DNA of 64,000 bases, from the NCBI GenBank assembly GCA_963976875.1, contig CAXBML010000010.1, forward strand, positions 38,008 to 102,007, written 5' to 3'. Each line of letters opens with the position of its first letter. Position 1 is the stretch's first letter. This document shows positions 43,333-52,097 of the stretch, in pieces. Below the pieces are notes generated by a model. The model saw only the letters and a program-made list of their open reading frames with translations. It was not told where the DNA came from and made no database searches. The translations under genes were made by a program, and so were the position numbers. The stretch is from Berkiella_A sp963976875. Lineage in GTDB: Bacteria > Pseudomonadota > Gammaproteobacteria > Berkiellales > Berkiellaceae.

Positions 43333-43698
43333 TTAAAGAACTTCGGGTGCTAAAGAAATAATTTTCATAAAGTTGCTTCTTAGTTCCCTAGTCACAGGAC
43401 CAAAAATACGTGTACCAATTGGTTGCTTCTGATCGTTTAGCAAAACAGCGGCATTACCATCAAACTTTATTAAGGATCCGTCGTCGCGTCTAACACCTTT
43501 ACGAGTACGAACCACTACGGCATATAGCACATCACCTTTCTTGACTTTGCCACGAGGGATCGCTTCTTTTACTGTGATGCGGACGATATCACCTATACCG
43601 GCATATCTTCTCTTTGAGCCACCAAGAACCTTGATGCACATCACCCGACGCGCTCCGCTATTATCTGCAACATCGAGAACACTCTGCATCTGAATCAT
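43333..43698 (-). CDS. rplN: 50S ribosomal protein L14
   Basis: 121 residues (E. coli 123). It starts MIQMQSVLDVADNSGARRV and keeps the barrel motif RKGVRRDDGSLIKFDGNAAV. First gene of the spc operon, after a 125-base gap with its own promoter candidate. Confidence 0.98.
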   Translation of the reverse strand: MIQMQSVLDVADNSGARRVMCIKVLGGSKRRYAGIGDIVRITVKEAIPRGKVKKGDVLYAVVVRTRKGVRRDDGSLIKFDGNAAVLLNDQKQPIGTRIFGPVTRELRSNFMKIISLAPEVL

Positions 43699-43741
43699 GT
43701 TTTACTCCGACTTCACAATGCGCTGTGGCCAAACGGCCTAA

Positions 43742-43770
43742 ATTTTATCACTCTAGAAGGACTTAGTGAA
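43742..43770 (-). promoter_or_regulatory. Candidate spc operon promoter before rplN
   Basis: On the minus strand TTCACT (43765-43770) and TAAAAT (43742-43747) are exactly 17 bases apart, about 45 bases ahead of the rplN start. The position matches the separate spc promoter of E. coli. Confidence 0.5.
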
Positions 43771-43807
43771 CATATGAATGTAAATTCATACTAACCTTGT
43801 CCTCTAG
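43753..43807 (-). promoter_or_regulatory. Long stem-loop at the S10/spc operon boundary
   Basis: CTAG-AAGGAC pairs with GTCCT-CTAG, TTAGT with ACTAA, and ATGAAT with ATTCAT, giving a long interrupted hairpin just after rpsQ. It may be the S10 operon end, an attenuator or a processing site. No T-run follows, so it is not a standard terminator. Confidence 0.45.
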
Positions 43808-43823
43808 CACTTTTTATATCACT

Positions 43824-44108
43824 TTATAATAGAGCCAGTTCAGGGGCTTTTTTTACAATACGTGATAATTCCCATGTTTTAGTCTTAGAAATAGGGCGAA
43901 CTTGAATAATTTCTATTATATCGCCTTTCTTTCCCTGGTTCTCAGGGTCATGAACCTGGTATTTTGTCTTTTTTCTGAGCACTTTACCATATAGAGGGTG
44001 ACGTGTTACGCGCTCAACTTCTATTGTCACCGTTTTATCACGGATGTCACTAGTGATTACACCAGAGACAACACGTTTATTTGCTTCAGTTTGCTTGCTT
44101 TCTGACAT
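43824..44108 (-). CDS. rpsQ: 30S ribosomal protein S17
   Basis: 94 residues from the ATG at 44106-44108 (E. coli 84). RVVSGVITSDIRDKTVTIEV and VTRHPLYGKVLRKKTKY are diagnostic. Last gene of the S10 operon part. Confidence 0.96.
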   Translation of the reverse strand: MSESKQTEANKRVVSGVITSDIRDKTVTIEVERVTRHPLYGKVLRKKTKYQVHDPENQGKKGDIIEIIQVRPISKTKTWELSRIVKKAPELALL

Positions 44109-44113
44109 CAAAC

Positions 44114-44305
44114 TTACCCTCTTCGCTTTTCATTCAAAATGGTATTCAATCTAGCAACTTCACGACGCATATCGCCTAGTTTATGCGTTTTGTTTAATTG
44201 ACCATTTCCAATTTGCATTTTGACTAGAAACTGCTCTTTAGCTAAGTCTTTAAGCTTAGTCTGAAGTTCAGTTTGATCTAATGCTCTTAAGTCTTTTGCT
44301 GTCAT
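44114..44305 (-). CDS. rpmC: 50S ribosomal protein L29
   Basis: 63 residues from the ATG at 44303-44305, which shares one base with the rplP stop. Two-helix protein (DLRALDQTELQTKLKDLAKE, then HKLGDMRREVARLNTILNE). Lies at the tunnel exit where trigger factor and SRP bind. Confidence 0.95.
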   Translation of the reverse strand: MTAKDLRALDQTELQTKLKDLAKEQFLVKMQIGNGQLNKTHKLGDMRREVARLNTILNEKRRG

Positions 44306-44718
44306 CACATCACCGTTCTTTCAATAAACTCTGTTTTAACTGGGAGCTTAGCTGAAGCGAGACGAAACGCTTCTCTAGCAACTTCTTCTGAAACACCTTG
44401 TATCTCATACAGCACACGACCAGGTTGAATTAATGCAACCCAATACTCGACGTTACCTTTACCTTTACCTTGTCTTACTTCTAAAGGCTTCTGGGTAATT
44501 GGCTTATCTGGAAAAATTCTAATCCAAATTTTACCACCCCGTTTAATGTAACGATTCATTGCTCGTCTTGCCGCTTCAATCTGGCGAGAAGTAATACGGC
44601 CACGGCCTGTGGCTTTTAGCCCAAAGTCTCCAAAGCTAACTTTGTTGCCTCTGTTTGCCAATCCACGATTACGACCTTTATGCTGTTTTCTAAACTTTGT
44701 TCGTTTTGGTTGTAGCAT
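44305..44718 (-). CDS. rplP: 50S ribosomal protein L16
   Basis: 137 residues (E. coli 136). MLQPKRTKFRKQHKGRNRG, then RIFPDKPITQKPLEVRQGKG with the conserved basic loop near the peptidyl transferase centre. Confidence 0.98.
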   Translation of the reverse strand: MLQPKRTKFRKQHKGRNRGLANRGNKVSFGDFGLKATGRGRITSRQIEAARRAMNRYIKRGGKIWIRIFPDKPITQKPLEVRQGKGKGNVEYWVALIQPGRVLYEIQGVSEEVAREAFRLASAKLPVKTEFIERTVM

Positions 44719-44727
44719 TGATGCCCC

Positions 44728-45408
44728 CTACTTCTCAACCGCTGCGGTCTCAACAGGACTACCAGCAGTAATATCTTTATCTAATATTTCGCCTTTAAAG
44801 ATCCAAACTTTGATACCGATAATACCATATGTTGTTTTAGCGGTAGCCGTTGCATAATCAATATTAGCTCTAAAAGTATGAAGTGGCACTCTGCCCTCTC
44901 TATACCATTCACTACGAGCAATTTCAGCCCCACCCAAACGTCCGCCAACACAAATTTTGACACCTAAAGCACCAAATCGCATAGCATTGCTCACGGCACG
45001 CTTCATAGCTCTTCTAAACATAACTCGTCTTTCTAGCTGCTGTGCGATGCTTTCAGCGACTAATTGAGAATCCACTTCTGGACGGCGAATTTCTTCAATA
45101 TTGATATGTACTGAAACACCCATCAATTGGGAGACTTTCCGTCTTAAAGCTTCAATATCTTCGCCTTTCTTACCAATCACAACACCTGGTCTGGCGGTCC
45201 AAATGATAATTCTTGCAATATTTTTAGCAGGTCTTTCAATTTGGATACGACTCACGGATGCATTGGCCAACCGTTTCTTTAAATAATCACGAGTCTTCAG
45301 ATCACTCATTAGTGTTTGTGAGTAGCCTTTTGAATCGGAATACCACATTGAACGATGAGTCTCAATGATGCCTAAGCGTATGCCGGTTGGATGTACTTTT
45401 TGCCCCAT
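44728..45408 (-). CDS. rpsC: 30S ribosomal protein S3
   Basis: 226 residues (E. coli 233). Starts MGQKVHPTGIRLGI; the KH domain has ARPGVVIGKKGEDIEALR (GxxG loop); the C-domain has GRLGGAEIARSEWYREGR. Contributes to mRNA entry and helicase activity. Confidence 0.98.
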   Translation of the reverse strand: MGQKVHPTGIRLGIIETHRSMWYSDSKGYSQTLMSDLKTRDYLKKRLANASVSRIQIERPAKNIARIIIWTARPGVVIGKKGEDIEALRRKVSQLMGVSVHINIEEIRRPEVDSQLVAESIAQQLERRVMFRRAMKRAVSNAMRFGALGVKICVGGRLGGAEIARSEWYREGRVPLHTFRANIDYATATAKTTYGIIGIKVWIFKGEILDKDITAGSPVETAAVEK

Positions 45409-45418
45409 TTCGTCCTCT

Positions 45419-45760
45419 CTACGATTCTTTTATCTCACCAACCACAACTTTAATGTGGCTGCGGCGTTTTAAAATTCGATTACCCCTACCTTTAGCGCGA
45501 GCTCTAAAGCGCTTCAAGGTTGCGGCACCATCCACCATAATAGCTTCAACTTTTAGTTCATCAACATCCAATCCATTATTATGCTCTGCGTTCGCAATGG
45601 CGGACTCTAAAACTTTTTTAATGATTCCTGCACTTTTATTTTGCGTGAATTGAAGTTTTTCAACTGCACGCTCTACATGTAACCCACGAATCACATTTGC
45701 AACTAATCTAGCCTTTTGAGGAGAAACTTGAGCATTTTTTAAAATTGCATATGCTGCCAT
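45419..45760 (-). CDS. rplV: 50S ribosomal protein L22
   Basis: 113 residues (E. coli 110). NAQVSPQKARLVANVIRG opens it, and the hairpin that lines the exit tunnel ends in RARAKGRGNRILKRRSHIKV. Confidence 0.97.
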   Translation of the reverse strand: MAAYAILKNAQVSPQKARLVANVIRGLHVERAVEKLQFTQNKSAGIIKKVLESAIANAEHNNGLDVDELKVEAIMVDGAATLKRFRARAKGRGNRILKRRSHIKVVVGEIKES

Positions 45761-45769
45761 AATACACCT

Positions 45770-46054
45770 CTACCTTTTGGTTTTCTTGTCTGCTGCGTGA
45801 CCATAGTATGTACGAGTCATAGCAAACTCACCCAATTTATGACCCACCATGTTTTCATTAACCAAAACGGGTATGAATTTATTCCCATTATGGATCATCA
45901 TGGTTATGCCCACAAAGTCAGGAAAAATAGTGCTACGTCTAGAGTATGTTTCAACCACAATACGACCTTTAGAGCCCGCTTTTTCGCGCGCCTTCGACAC
46001 TTTTTTTAGTAAACCTGGACTTACATATGGTCCTTTTTTTAATGAACGAGCCAC
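45770..46054 (-). CDS. rpsS: 30S ribosomal protein S19
   Basis: 94 residues (E. coli 92). The start codon is GTG (46052-46054). ARSLKKGPYVSPGLLKKV and VGHKLGEFAMTRTYYGH are the S19 signatures. Lies in the 30S head with S13. Confidence 0.97.
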   Translation of the reverse strand: MARSLKKGPYVSPGLLKKVSKAREKAGSKGRIVVETYSRRSTIFPDFVGITMMIHNGNKFIPVLVNENMVGHKLGEFAMTRTYYGHAADKKTKR

Positions 46055-46056
46055 AC

Positions 46057-46899
46057 TTAACCTCTCTCACCTTTTCTATTGCGTCGACGACGAACAATAA
46101 GTTTATTAGAAAGTTTCTTCTTCTTACGAGTCTTAGTCCCTTCAGCTAGTCCATTCTTATTACAAGGTGGACGACCACCTGATGTACGACCTTCACCACC
46201 ACCTAAAGGATGATCTACAGGATTCATCGCTACACCACGAACTGTTGGTCTAATGCCTCTCCAGCGTTTTGCTCCCGCTTTTCCGAGTACTCGTAAACTA
46301 TGTTCTTCATTGCCTACAACGCCTAGCGTTGCACGACACTCAGCTAAAACTTTACGCATTTCACCTGAACGCAAACGAAGTGTTGCATACATGCCTTCTC
46401 GGGCGAGTAACTGGGCATAAGCACCAGCACTACGAGCCATCTGTGCGCCTTTTCCTGGGCGAAGTTCTATACAATGAATCGTTGAACCCACAGGAATGTT
46501 GGTTATGGGCAAACAACTACCTGAAACGATAGGTGCCTCACGACCAGATAAAACAGTTTCACCTACTTTTAGCCCTTTGGGTGCCAAAATATATCTTTTT
46601 TCACCATCTTGATAGACAAGCAATGCGATGTTTGCTGTTCTATTTGGATCATACTCAATACGCTCTACTCGAGCAGGAATACCATCTTTATTTCGTTTGA
46701 AATCAATCAAACGAATATGTCGCTTATGACCGCCGCCACGATGACGAACTGTTATTCGCCCTTGTGAATTTCGACCACTAGAACGACTCTTTTTTGTTGT
46801 TAAGCCTTTTTCTGGACGACCGCGGTGCAAACCTTCTGTTTTTACCTTAATGGTAAATCTTTGTCCCGGTGTCGTCGGCTTTAATTCAATAACTGCCAT
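46057..46899 (-). CDS. rplB: 50S ribosomal protein L2
   Basis: 280 residues (E. coli 273). Keeps GRNSQGRITVRHRGGGHKR, RGVAMNPVDHPLGGGEGR with the histidine near the peptidyl transferase centre, and the basic tail. Confidence 0.98.
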   Translation of the reverse strand: MAVIELKPTTPGQRFTIKVKTEGLHRGRPEKGLTTKKSRSSGRNSQGRITVRHRGGGHKRHIRLIDFKRNKDGIPARVERIEYDPNRTANIALLVYQDGEKRYILAPKGLKVGETVLSGREAPIVSGSCLPITNIPVGSTIHCIELRPGKGAQMARSAGAYAQLLAREGMYATLRLRSGEMRKVLAECRATLGVVGNEEHSLRVLGKAGAKRWRGIRPTVRGVAMNPVDHPLGGGEGRTSGGRPPCNKNGLAEGTKTRKKKKLSNKLIVRRRRNRKGERG

Positions 46900-46910
46900 A
46901 ACAAATACCT

Positions 46911-47210
46911 TTAGTTAGATGCCATATCAGCAAGATTAATCTCATGACCTGACTTCAGCTTTACATACGCTTTTTTCATTTTCTTGCGTCTACCCGTGCG
47001 AACGAAATCACGAGGATTTACTAATGTTCTAACACGTTCAACTTCAACGCCTTTGAAAAACATTTCAACTGCAGCCTTAATTTGACCTTTAGTTGAACTG
47101 GGCTGTACCCAGAAAGCTACTGAATTTTCACGGTCGCCTGAACTTGTTGACTTTTCAGTTGTAATCGGAGCAACAAGAACTCGAACTAATTGTTCTGCTG
47201 TATGACTCAT
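46911..47210 (-). CDS. rplW: 50S ribosomal protein L23
   Basis: 99 residues (E. coli 100). RVLVAPITTEKSTSSGD at the start and VERVRTLVNPRDFVRTGRRK in the extended loop. Docking site for trigger factor at the tunnel exit. Start overlaps rplD by 4 bases. Confidence 0.97.
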   Translation of the reverse strand: MSHTAEQLVRVLVAPITTEKSTSSGDRENSVAFWVQPSSTKGQIKAAVEMFFKGVEVERVRTLVNPRDFVRTGRRKKMKKAYVKLKSGHEINLADMASN

Positions 47211-47821
47211 ACTAAAGTCTCCTCAAGCTTTCTCAACGCATCTACAGATAAAATAACATGATCATACTGTAGTAACTTTAATGGCGTTAATTGCTGGCTT
47301 GTCGTAATTGATACTTTTGGCAAATTTCTTTGCGCTAGGTATAAATTATCTTCAATAACAGGCATAACGATTAAGGTTGCGCTTAATTCCATTCCTTTTA
47401 ACTTCTCTACTAAAACTTTAGTTTTAGGTTCAGAAACTTCAAAAGAATCAACAATACGTACTCTATCTTGCCTTACTAGTTCAGACAAAATACTACGCAT
47501 CGCACCTTGATACATTTTTCTATTTATTTTCTGCTCAAAGTTGCGTGGCGAAGAAGCAAATGTTTTACCACCACCTCTCCAGATAGGGCTTCTGATTGTA
47601 CCAGCTCTGGCACGACCTGTACCTTTTTGACGCCATGGTTTGGCACCACCACCACTTACATCTGAACGATTTTTTTGAGCTTTCGTTCCAGCTCTATTCC
47701 CTGCTTGCAGGGCAGTAACGACTTGGTGAACAAGTGCTTCGTTAAAATCTCTATTAAACAGAGTTTCAGAAACATCTATGCTATCTGTGCTACCTGATGA
47801 CATTGCTAAAGCAAGCTTCAT
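47207..47821 (-). CDS. rplD: 50S ribosomal protein L4
   Basis: 204 residues (E. coli 201). The tunnel loop KPWRQKGTGRARAGTIRSP is complete. In E. coli L4 also represses the S10 operon through an rpsJ leader; that leader cannot exist here because only 19 bases separate fusA and rpsJ. Confidence 0.97.
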   Translation of the reverse strand: MKLALAMSSGSTDSIDVSETLFNRDFNEALVHQVVTALQAGNRAGTKAQKNRSDVSGGGAKPWRQKGTGRARAGTIRSPIWRGGGKTFASSPRNFEQKINRKMYQGAMRSILSELVRQDRVRIVDSFEVSEPKTKVLVEKLKGMELSATLIVMPVIEDNLYLAQRNLPKVSITTSQQLTPLKLLQYDHVILSVDALRKLEETLV

Positions 47822-47833
47822 TCAACTCTCCTC

Positions 47834-48496
47834 CTAGGCTGTCACCGCGGTTTGATTAACTAACTTCACAGCTGACTTAATTATGACCATACCACCTGGA
47901 GCTCCAGGTATAGCGCCTTTGATCAACAACAAATTCTTAGGGCCATCCACTTTGACAACTTCCAAATTTTGAACAGTCTTTTGAACTGCCCCCATTTGAC
48001 CTGCCATTTTTTTACCTTTAAATACACGACCCGGTGTTTGGTTTTGACCAATTGAACCTGGTGCTCTATGTGATAGAGAGTTACCATGAGTCGCATCTTG
48101 CATACTAAAGTTATGTCTTTTCACACAACCAGCAAAACCTTTACCCTTTGATTCTCCTGTCACATCAACTTTTTGACCATTACTAAATCTCTCAACGGTT
48201 AACTCTCCGCCAAGACTCCATTCAGTATTGTCACTAGAATCCAACGGAAACTCCCAAAGTCCCAAACCAGGCTCAACATTTGCCTTCGCATAATGACCAG
48301 AGGCAGGTTTGTTCACACGAGATTTTTTTCGTGCGCCGGTTGTTAGCTGAATTGCTCTGTGGCCTTCTTTTTCCTGTGTCTTGATTTGCGTAATATGATT
48401 TGGCAAAACTTCAACAACAGAAACTGGAACAGATGCACCACCCTCTAAAAAGAGTCGTGTCATTCCAATCTTCTTACCTACTAATCCAATTGACAT
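47834..48496 (-). CDS. rplC: 50S ribosomal protein L3
   Basis: 220 residues (E. coli 209). GLVGKKIGMTRLFLEGG at the start, GKGFAGCVKRHNFSMQDATH, and the tip loop GSIGQNQTPGRVFKGKKMAG with the glutamine that is methylated in relatives. Confidence 0.97.
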   Translation of the reverse strand: MSIGLVGKKIGMTRLFLEGGASVPVSVVEVLPNHITQIKTQEKEGHRAIQLTTGARKKSRVNKPASGHYAKANVEPGLGLWEFPLDSSDNTEWSLGGELTVERFSNGQKVDVTGESKGKGFAGCVKRHNFSMQDATHGNSLSHRAPGSIGQNQTPGRVFKGKKMAGQMGAVQKTVQNLEVVKVDGPKNLLLIKGAIPGAPGGMVIIKSAVKLVNQTAVTA

Positions 48497-48506
48497 TCTA
48501 CCCTCA

Positions 48507-48824
48507 CTAACTCACACCAATCTGTACATCAACGCCAGCCGCTAAATCTAATTTCATCAATGCATCAACAGTTTTATCTGTTGGCTCAACGATAATGATC
48601 AACCGACTATGTGTACGAATTTCATATTGATCCCGAGCATTACTATTGACATGAGGGGAAATCAAAATCGTAAACTTTTCTTTACGCGTAGGCATTGGGA
48701 CGGGTCCATTGACCTGGGCACCAGTGCGCTTTGCTGTTTCTACTATTTCTTTAGCCGATTTATCAATCAATTTATGATCAAAGGCTTTCAAACGTATTCG
48801 TATTATTTGACTTATTTGGCTCAT
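48507..48824 (-). CDS. rpsJ: 30S ribosomal protein S10 (NusE)
   Basis: 105 residues from the ATG at 48822-48824 (E. coli 103). IRIRLKAFDHKLIDKSAKE and RTHSRLIIIVEP are typical. It works in the ribosome and in antitermination with NusB. It directly follows fusA with no tuf gene between. Confidence 0.97.
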   Translation of the reverse strand: MSQISQIIRIRLKAFDHKLIDKSAKEIVETAKRTGAQVNGPVPMPTRKEKFTILISPHVNSNARDQYEIRTHSRLIIIVEPTDKTVDALMKLDLAAGVDVQIGVS

Positions 48825-48843
48825 CACCCAATCCCCGCGTTAT

Positions 48844-50946
48844 CTAGCCGCGATTTTTGTTAATAATTTCTTCTGCAATATTTGCAGGAGCTTCTGCATA
48901 TTTTGCAAACGACATTGAGTAGGTTGCTCTACCTTGCGTTGCGGAACGCAGGTCTGTCGCATACCCAAACATTTCAGACAATGGTACTTCTGCAGTAATA
49001 GATTTGCCAGAAGTTGTATCATCCATACCTTGAAGTACACCACGACGTCGATTTAAATCGCCCATCACATCGCCCATGTAATCTTCAGGTGTAACAACGT
49101 CAACTTGCATAATCGGCTCAAGCAATTTAGCTCCAGCTTTCAATGCACCTTCCTTGAACCCCATAGAACCAGCAATTTTAAATGCCATTTCACTAGAATC
49201 CACATCATGGAAGGAACCATCAAACAATGTTACTTTTACATCTACAACTGGATATCCAGCTAAAACACCATTTTCCATTTGTTCTTGAATACCTTTAGAA
49301 ACTGCAGGAATGTATTCTTTAGGAATAACACCACCTTTAATTTCATTGATAAACTCAAAGCCTTCTCCAGCTTTATTTGGCTCTATTTTCAACCAAACGT
49401 GTCCATACTGCCCACGACCACCAGATTGACGAACAAATTTACCTTCTTGCTCAACCGATTTGGTAATACTTTCACGATAAGAGACCTGTGGATTACCCAC
49501 ATTAGCTTCAACAGAGAACTCGCGTTTCATTCTGTCAACAATAATATCTAGGTGGAGTTCCCCCATACCAGCGATAATTGTTTGCCCTGATTCCTCGTCG
49601 CTTGAAACTCTAAAAGAAGGATCTTCTTTTGCTAATCGACTTAAAGCCACACCCATTTTTTCTTGATCTGCTTTCGTCTTAGGCTCAATGGCAACAGAAA
49701 TGACTGGCTCAGGAAATTCCATTCTTTCCAATACGATTTCATTATTCATATCACATAGTGTATCGCCCGTCGTTGTATTTTTTAGACCTACAACAGCAGC
49801 AATATCACCAGTCCTAACTTCTTTAATCTCTTCACGATTGTTTGAATGCATTAACAAGATACGACCAAAGCGTTCTTTCTTGCCTTTAATGGTATTCATA
49901 ACAGAAGTACCTGATTCTAAAACACCCGAGTACACCCTAAAGAATGTTAATGTCCCAACATATGGATCAGTTATGATTTTGAAAGCTAATGCTGAAAATG
50001 ATTCTTTATCATCTGCTTTTCTTGTTAATCTTTTTTCTACATTATCAACTTCTTCACCTTCAACTGGTGGAACGTCTAATGGTGAGGGCATATAATATAA
50101 GACGGCATCTAACATAGCTTGCACGCCTTTATTCTTAAAAGCTGAACCACAAAGAACAGGAACAATTTCATTTGCTAAGGTTCTAGCTCTGATGCCTTGC
50201 ATTATCTCTTCTTGAGTTAAATCACCGCTATCTAAATACTTGTCCATTAACTCTTCAGAAGACTCAGCAGCAGCTTCTACCATTTGCTCACGCAAGGTAT
50301 TGCAAAGCTCAACCATATCAGCAGGAATTTCTTTTTCTTCAAAGCTCATGCCTTGAGTAGAATCATCCCAAAATATTGATTTCATTTTAATTAAATCAAC
50401 AACACCTTTGAACTCTTCTTCTGCACCAATATTCACTTGTAATGGTATCGCATTAGCATTCAATCTTGTTTTAAGTTGTTCAACAACCCTCAAGAAATCA
50501 GCTCCGGCTCTATCCATTTTATTGACAAATGCCATACGTGGCACTTTATATTTGTCTGCTTGACGCCAAACAGTTTCGGACTGCGGCTCAACACCACCAA
50601 CGGCACAAAACACAGCGCAAGCACCATCAAGCACTCGCAAAGAACGTTCTACTTCAATGGTAAAGTCTACGTGTCCTGGGGTATCAATAATATTGATACG
50701 GTGTTGCGGCATGTCTTGAGACATACCTTTCCAGAAGCAGGTTGTCGCAGCACTGGTGATAGTAATTCCACGCTCTTGCTCTTGATCCATGTAATCCATT
50801 ACGGCTGCGCCGTCATGCACTTCACCAATCTTATGAGAAACACCTGTGTAAAACAGAATGCGCTCAGTTGTAGTGGTTTTCCCTGCATCAATATGGGCCA
50901 TAATGCCAATATTTCGTACTTGTTCTAGCGGTATCTCACGGGCCAC
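48844..50946 (-). CDS. fusA: Elongation factor G
   Basis: 700 residues (E. coli 704). The GTPase motifs are AHIDAGKTTTTERILFYTG (G1), the switch I region RGITITSAATTCFW, DTPGHVDF (G3) and NKMDRAGAD (G4); domain IV has GQYGHVWLKIEP. The start codon is GTG (50944-50946). It drives ribosome translocation. Lies between rpsG and rpsJ. Confidence 0.98.
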   Translation of the reverse strand: MAREIPLEQVRNIGIMAHIDAGKTTTTERILFYTGVSHKIGEVHDGAAVMDYMDQEQERGITITSAATTCFWKGMSQDMPQHRINIIDTPGHVDFTIEVERSLRVLDGACAVFCAVGGVEPQSETVWRQADKYKVPRMAFVNKMDRAGADFLRVVEQLKTRLNANAIPLQVNIGAEEEFKGVVDLIKMKSIFWDDSTQGMSFEEKEIPADMVELCNTLREQMVEAAAESSEELMDKYLDSGDLTQEEIMQGIRARTLANEIVPVLCGSAFKNKGVQAMLDAVLYYMPSPLDVPPVEGEEVDNVEKRLTRKADDKESFSALAFKIITDPYVGTLTFFRVYSGVLESGTSVMNTIKGKKERFGRILLMHSNNREEIKEVRTGDIAAVVGLKNTTTGDTLCDMNNEIVLERMEFPEPVISVAIEPKTKADQEKMGVALSRLAKEDPSFRVSSDEESGQTIIAGMGELHLDIIVDRMKREFSVEANVGNPQVSYRESITKSVEQEGKFVRQSGGRGQYGHVWLKIEPNKAGEGFEFINEIKGGVIPKEYIPAVSKGIQEQMENGVLAGYPVVDVKVTLFDGSFHDVDSSEMAFKIAGSMGFKEGALKAGAKLLEPIMQVDVVTPEDYMGDVMGDLNRRRGVLQGMDDTTSGKSITAEVPLSEMFGYATDLRSATQGRATYSMSFAKYAEAPANIAEEIINKNRG

Positions 50947-50967
50947 GCTAATATCTCCAAAAAGTAA

Positions 50968-51456
50968 TTACCAACGGAAATGTGAAAATGCTTTATTGGC
51001 TTCTGCCATACGGTGTGTGTCTTCGCGCTTTTTGACTGCGCCACCTTTACCACGACCGCCACCTTCTTCATCAGCTGCATCAATTATTTCACCAGCTAAG
51101 CGGTCACGAATACCTTTTTCACCACGTTTACGAGCAAAATCAACTAACCAACGCATAGCAAGTGTTGAGGAACGCTGTGGACGCACTTCAATTGGCACCT
51201 GATAGGTTGCCCCACCCACTCTTCTTGACTTCACTTCTACAGCTGGGCGTATATTTTCAATAGCACGCTTAAATACATCCATTGGGTCTGTTTTTAACCT
51301 TTCCCGAATAATATCTAATGCGCCATAAAACGCACCTTCTGCTACAGATTTTTTACCATCAACCATCAGGTGATTGATGAATTGAGCAAAAAGCTCACTA
51401 CCATAAACTGGGTCAGGTAATCTTTTTCTTTTTGCGACGATTCTTCTTCTTGGCAT
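50968..51456 (-). CDS. rpsG: 30S ribosomal protein S7
   Basis: 162 residues (E. coli K-12 179, many others 156). MPRRRIVAKRKRLPDPVYGS, ENIRPAVEVKSRRVGGATYQ and the end THRMAEANKAFSHFRW are typical. A Gly/Lys insert (EEGGGRGKGGAVKK) explains the extra residues. Organises the 30S head. Confidence 0.98.
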   Translation of the reverse strand: MPRRRIVAKRKRLPDPVYGSELFAQFINHLMVDGKKSVAEGAFYGALDIIRERLKTDPMDVFKRAIENIRPAVEVKSRRVGGATYQVPIEVRPQRSSTLAMRWLVDFARKRGEKGIRDRLAGEIIDAADEEGGGRGKGGAVKKREDTHRMAEANKAFSHFRW

Positions 51457-51494
51457 CTCTAATCTTTCCTACGTTGAAAGTTCAAGCTCACAAT

Positions 51495-51875
51495 TTATGC
51501 TGCTGCTTTAGGACGTTTTGTTCCATACTTAGAACGGCCTTGTTTACGATTTGCAACGCCAGAGGTATCTAGGCTGCCCCGTACAACGTGATAACGAACA
51601 CCAGGTAAATCTTTTACCCTACCACCACGTATCAGAACCACGGAGTGTTCTTGCAAATTATGACCTTCCCCACCGATGTAGGCAGTCACTTCGAAACCGT
51701 TAGTTAATTTTACCCGACAGACTTTTCTAAGCGCCGAGTTTGGCTTCTTAGGTGTCACCGTATATACACGAGTGCAAACGCCACGACGAGAAGGACAGCT
51801 TACCAAAGCTGGACTCTTAGATTTTTTTGTGACTTTTTTTCGCCCCTTGCGAACAAGTTGGTTTACTGTTGCCAT
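51495..51875 (-). CDS. rpsL: 30S ribosomal protein S12
   Basis: 126 residues (E. coli 124). TPKKPNSALRKVCRVKL and GGRVKDLPGVRYHVVRG are unchanged; the lysines at the positions of E. coli K42 and K87, where streptomycin resistance changes arise, are wild type. First gene of the str operon. Confidence 0.98.
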   Translation of the reverse strand: MATVNQLVRKGRKKVTKKSKSPALVSCPSRRGVCTRVYTVTPKKPNSALRKVCRVKLTNGFEVTAYIGGEGHNLQEHSVVLIRGGRVKDLPGVRYHVVRGSLDTSGVANRKQGRSKYGTKRPKAAA

Positions 51876-51984
51876 AACTTTCGAGAAGCTCCTTAAGTTC
51901 TATATAAACAGCGAAAATCATCCTTCCCCCAAATTTTATTTGAAGAAAAAATGAAATAGTGCCTGTATTTGACACGTTACCTTA

Positions 51985-52013
51985 GGATTGCCGAATTATT
52001 TTCTATGCAATCC
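51985..52013 (-). promoter_or_regulatory. Hairpin in the rpoC-rpsL gap
   Basis: GGATTGC pairs with GCAATCC around a 15-base loop in the 222-base gap between rpoC and rpsL. This gap should hold the str promoter and any S7-type leader; I could not pick one sigma-70 pair with confidence. A CCATT/AATGG stem lies next to it. Confidence 0.35.
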
Positions 52014-52097
52014 ATTTTCTGAAACAATGGAGTTCAGCTAGAATTTGCACGTATTCTACTCTTTCTAACTGAAATCCACAAATATATTTTACATTTT

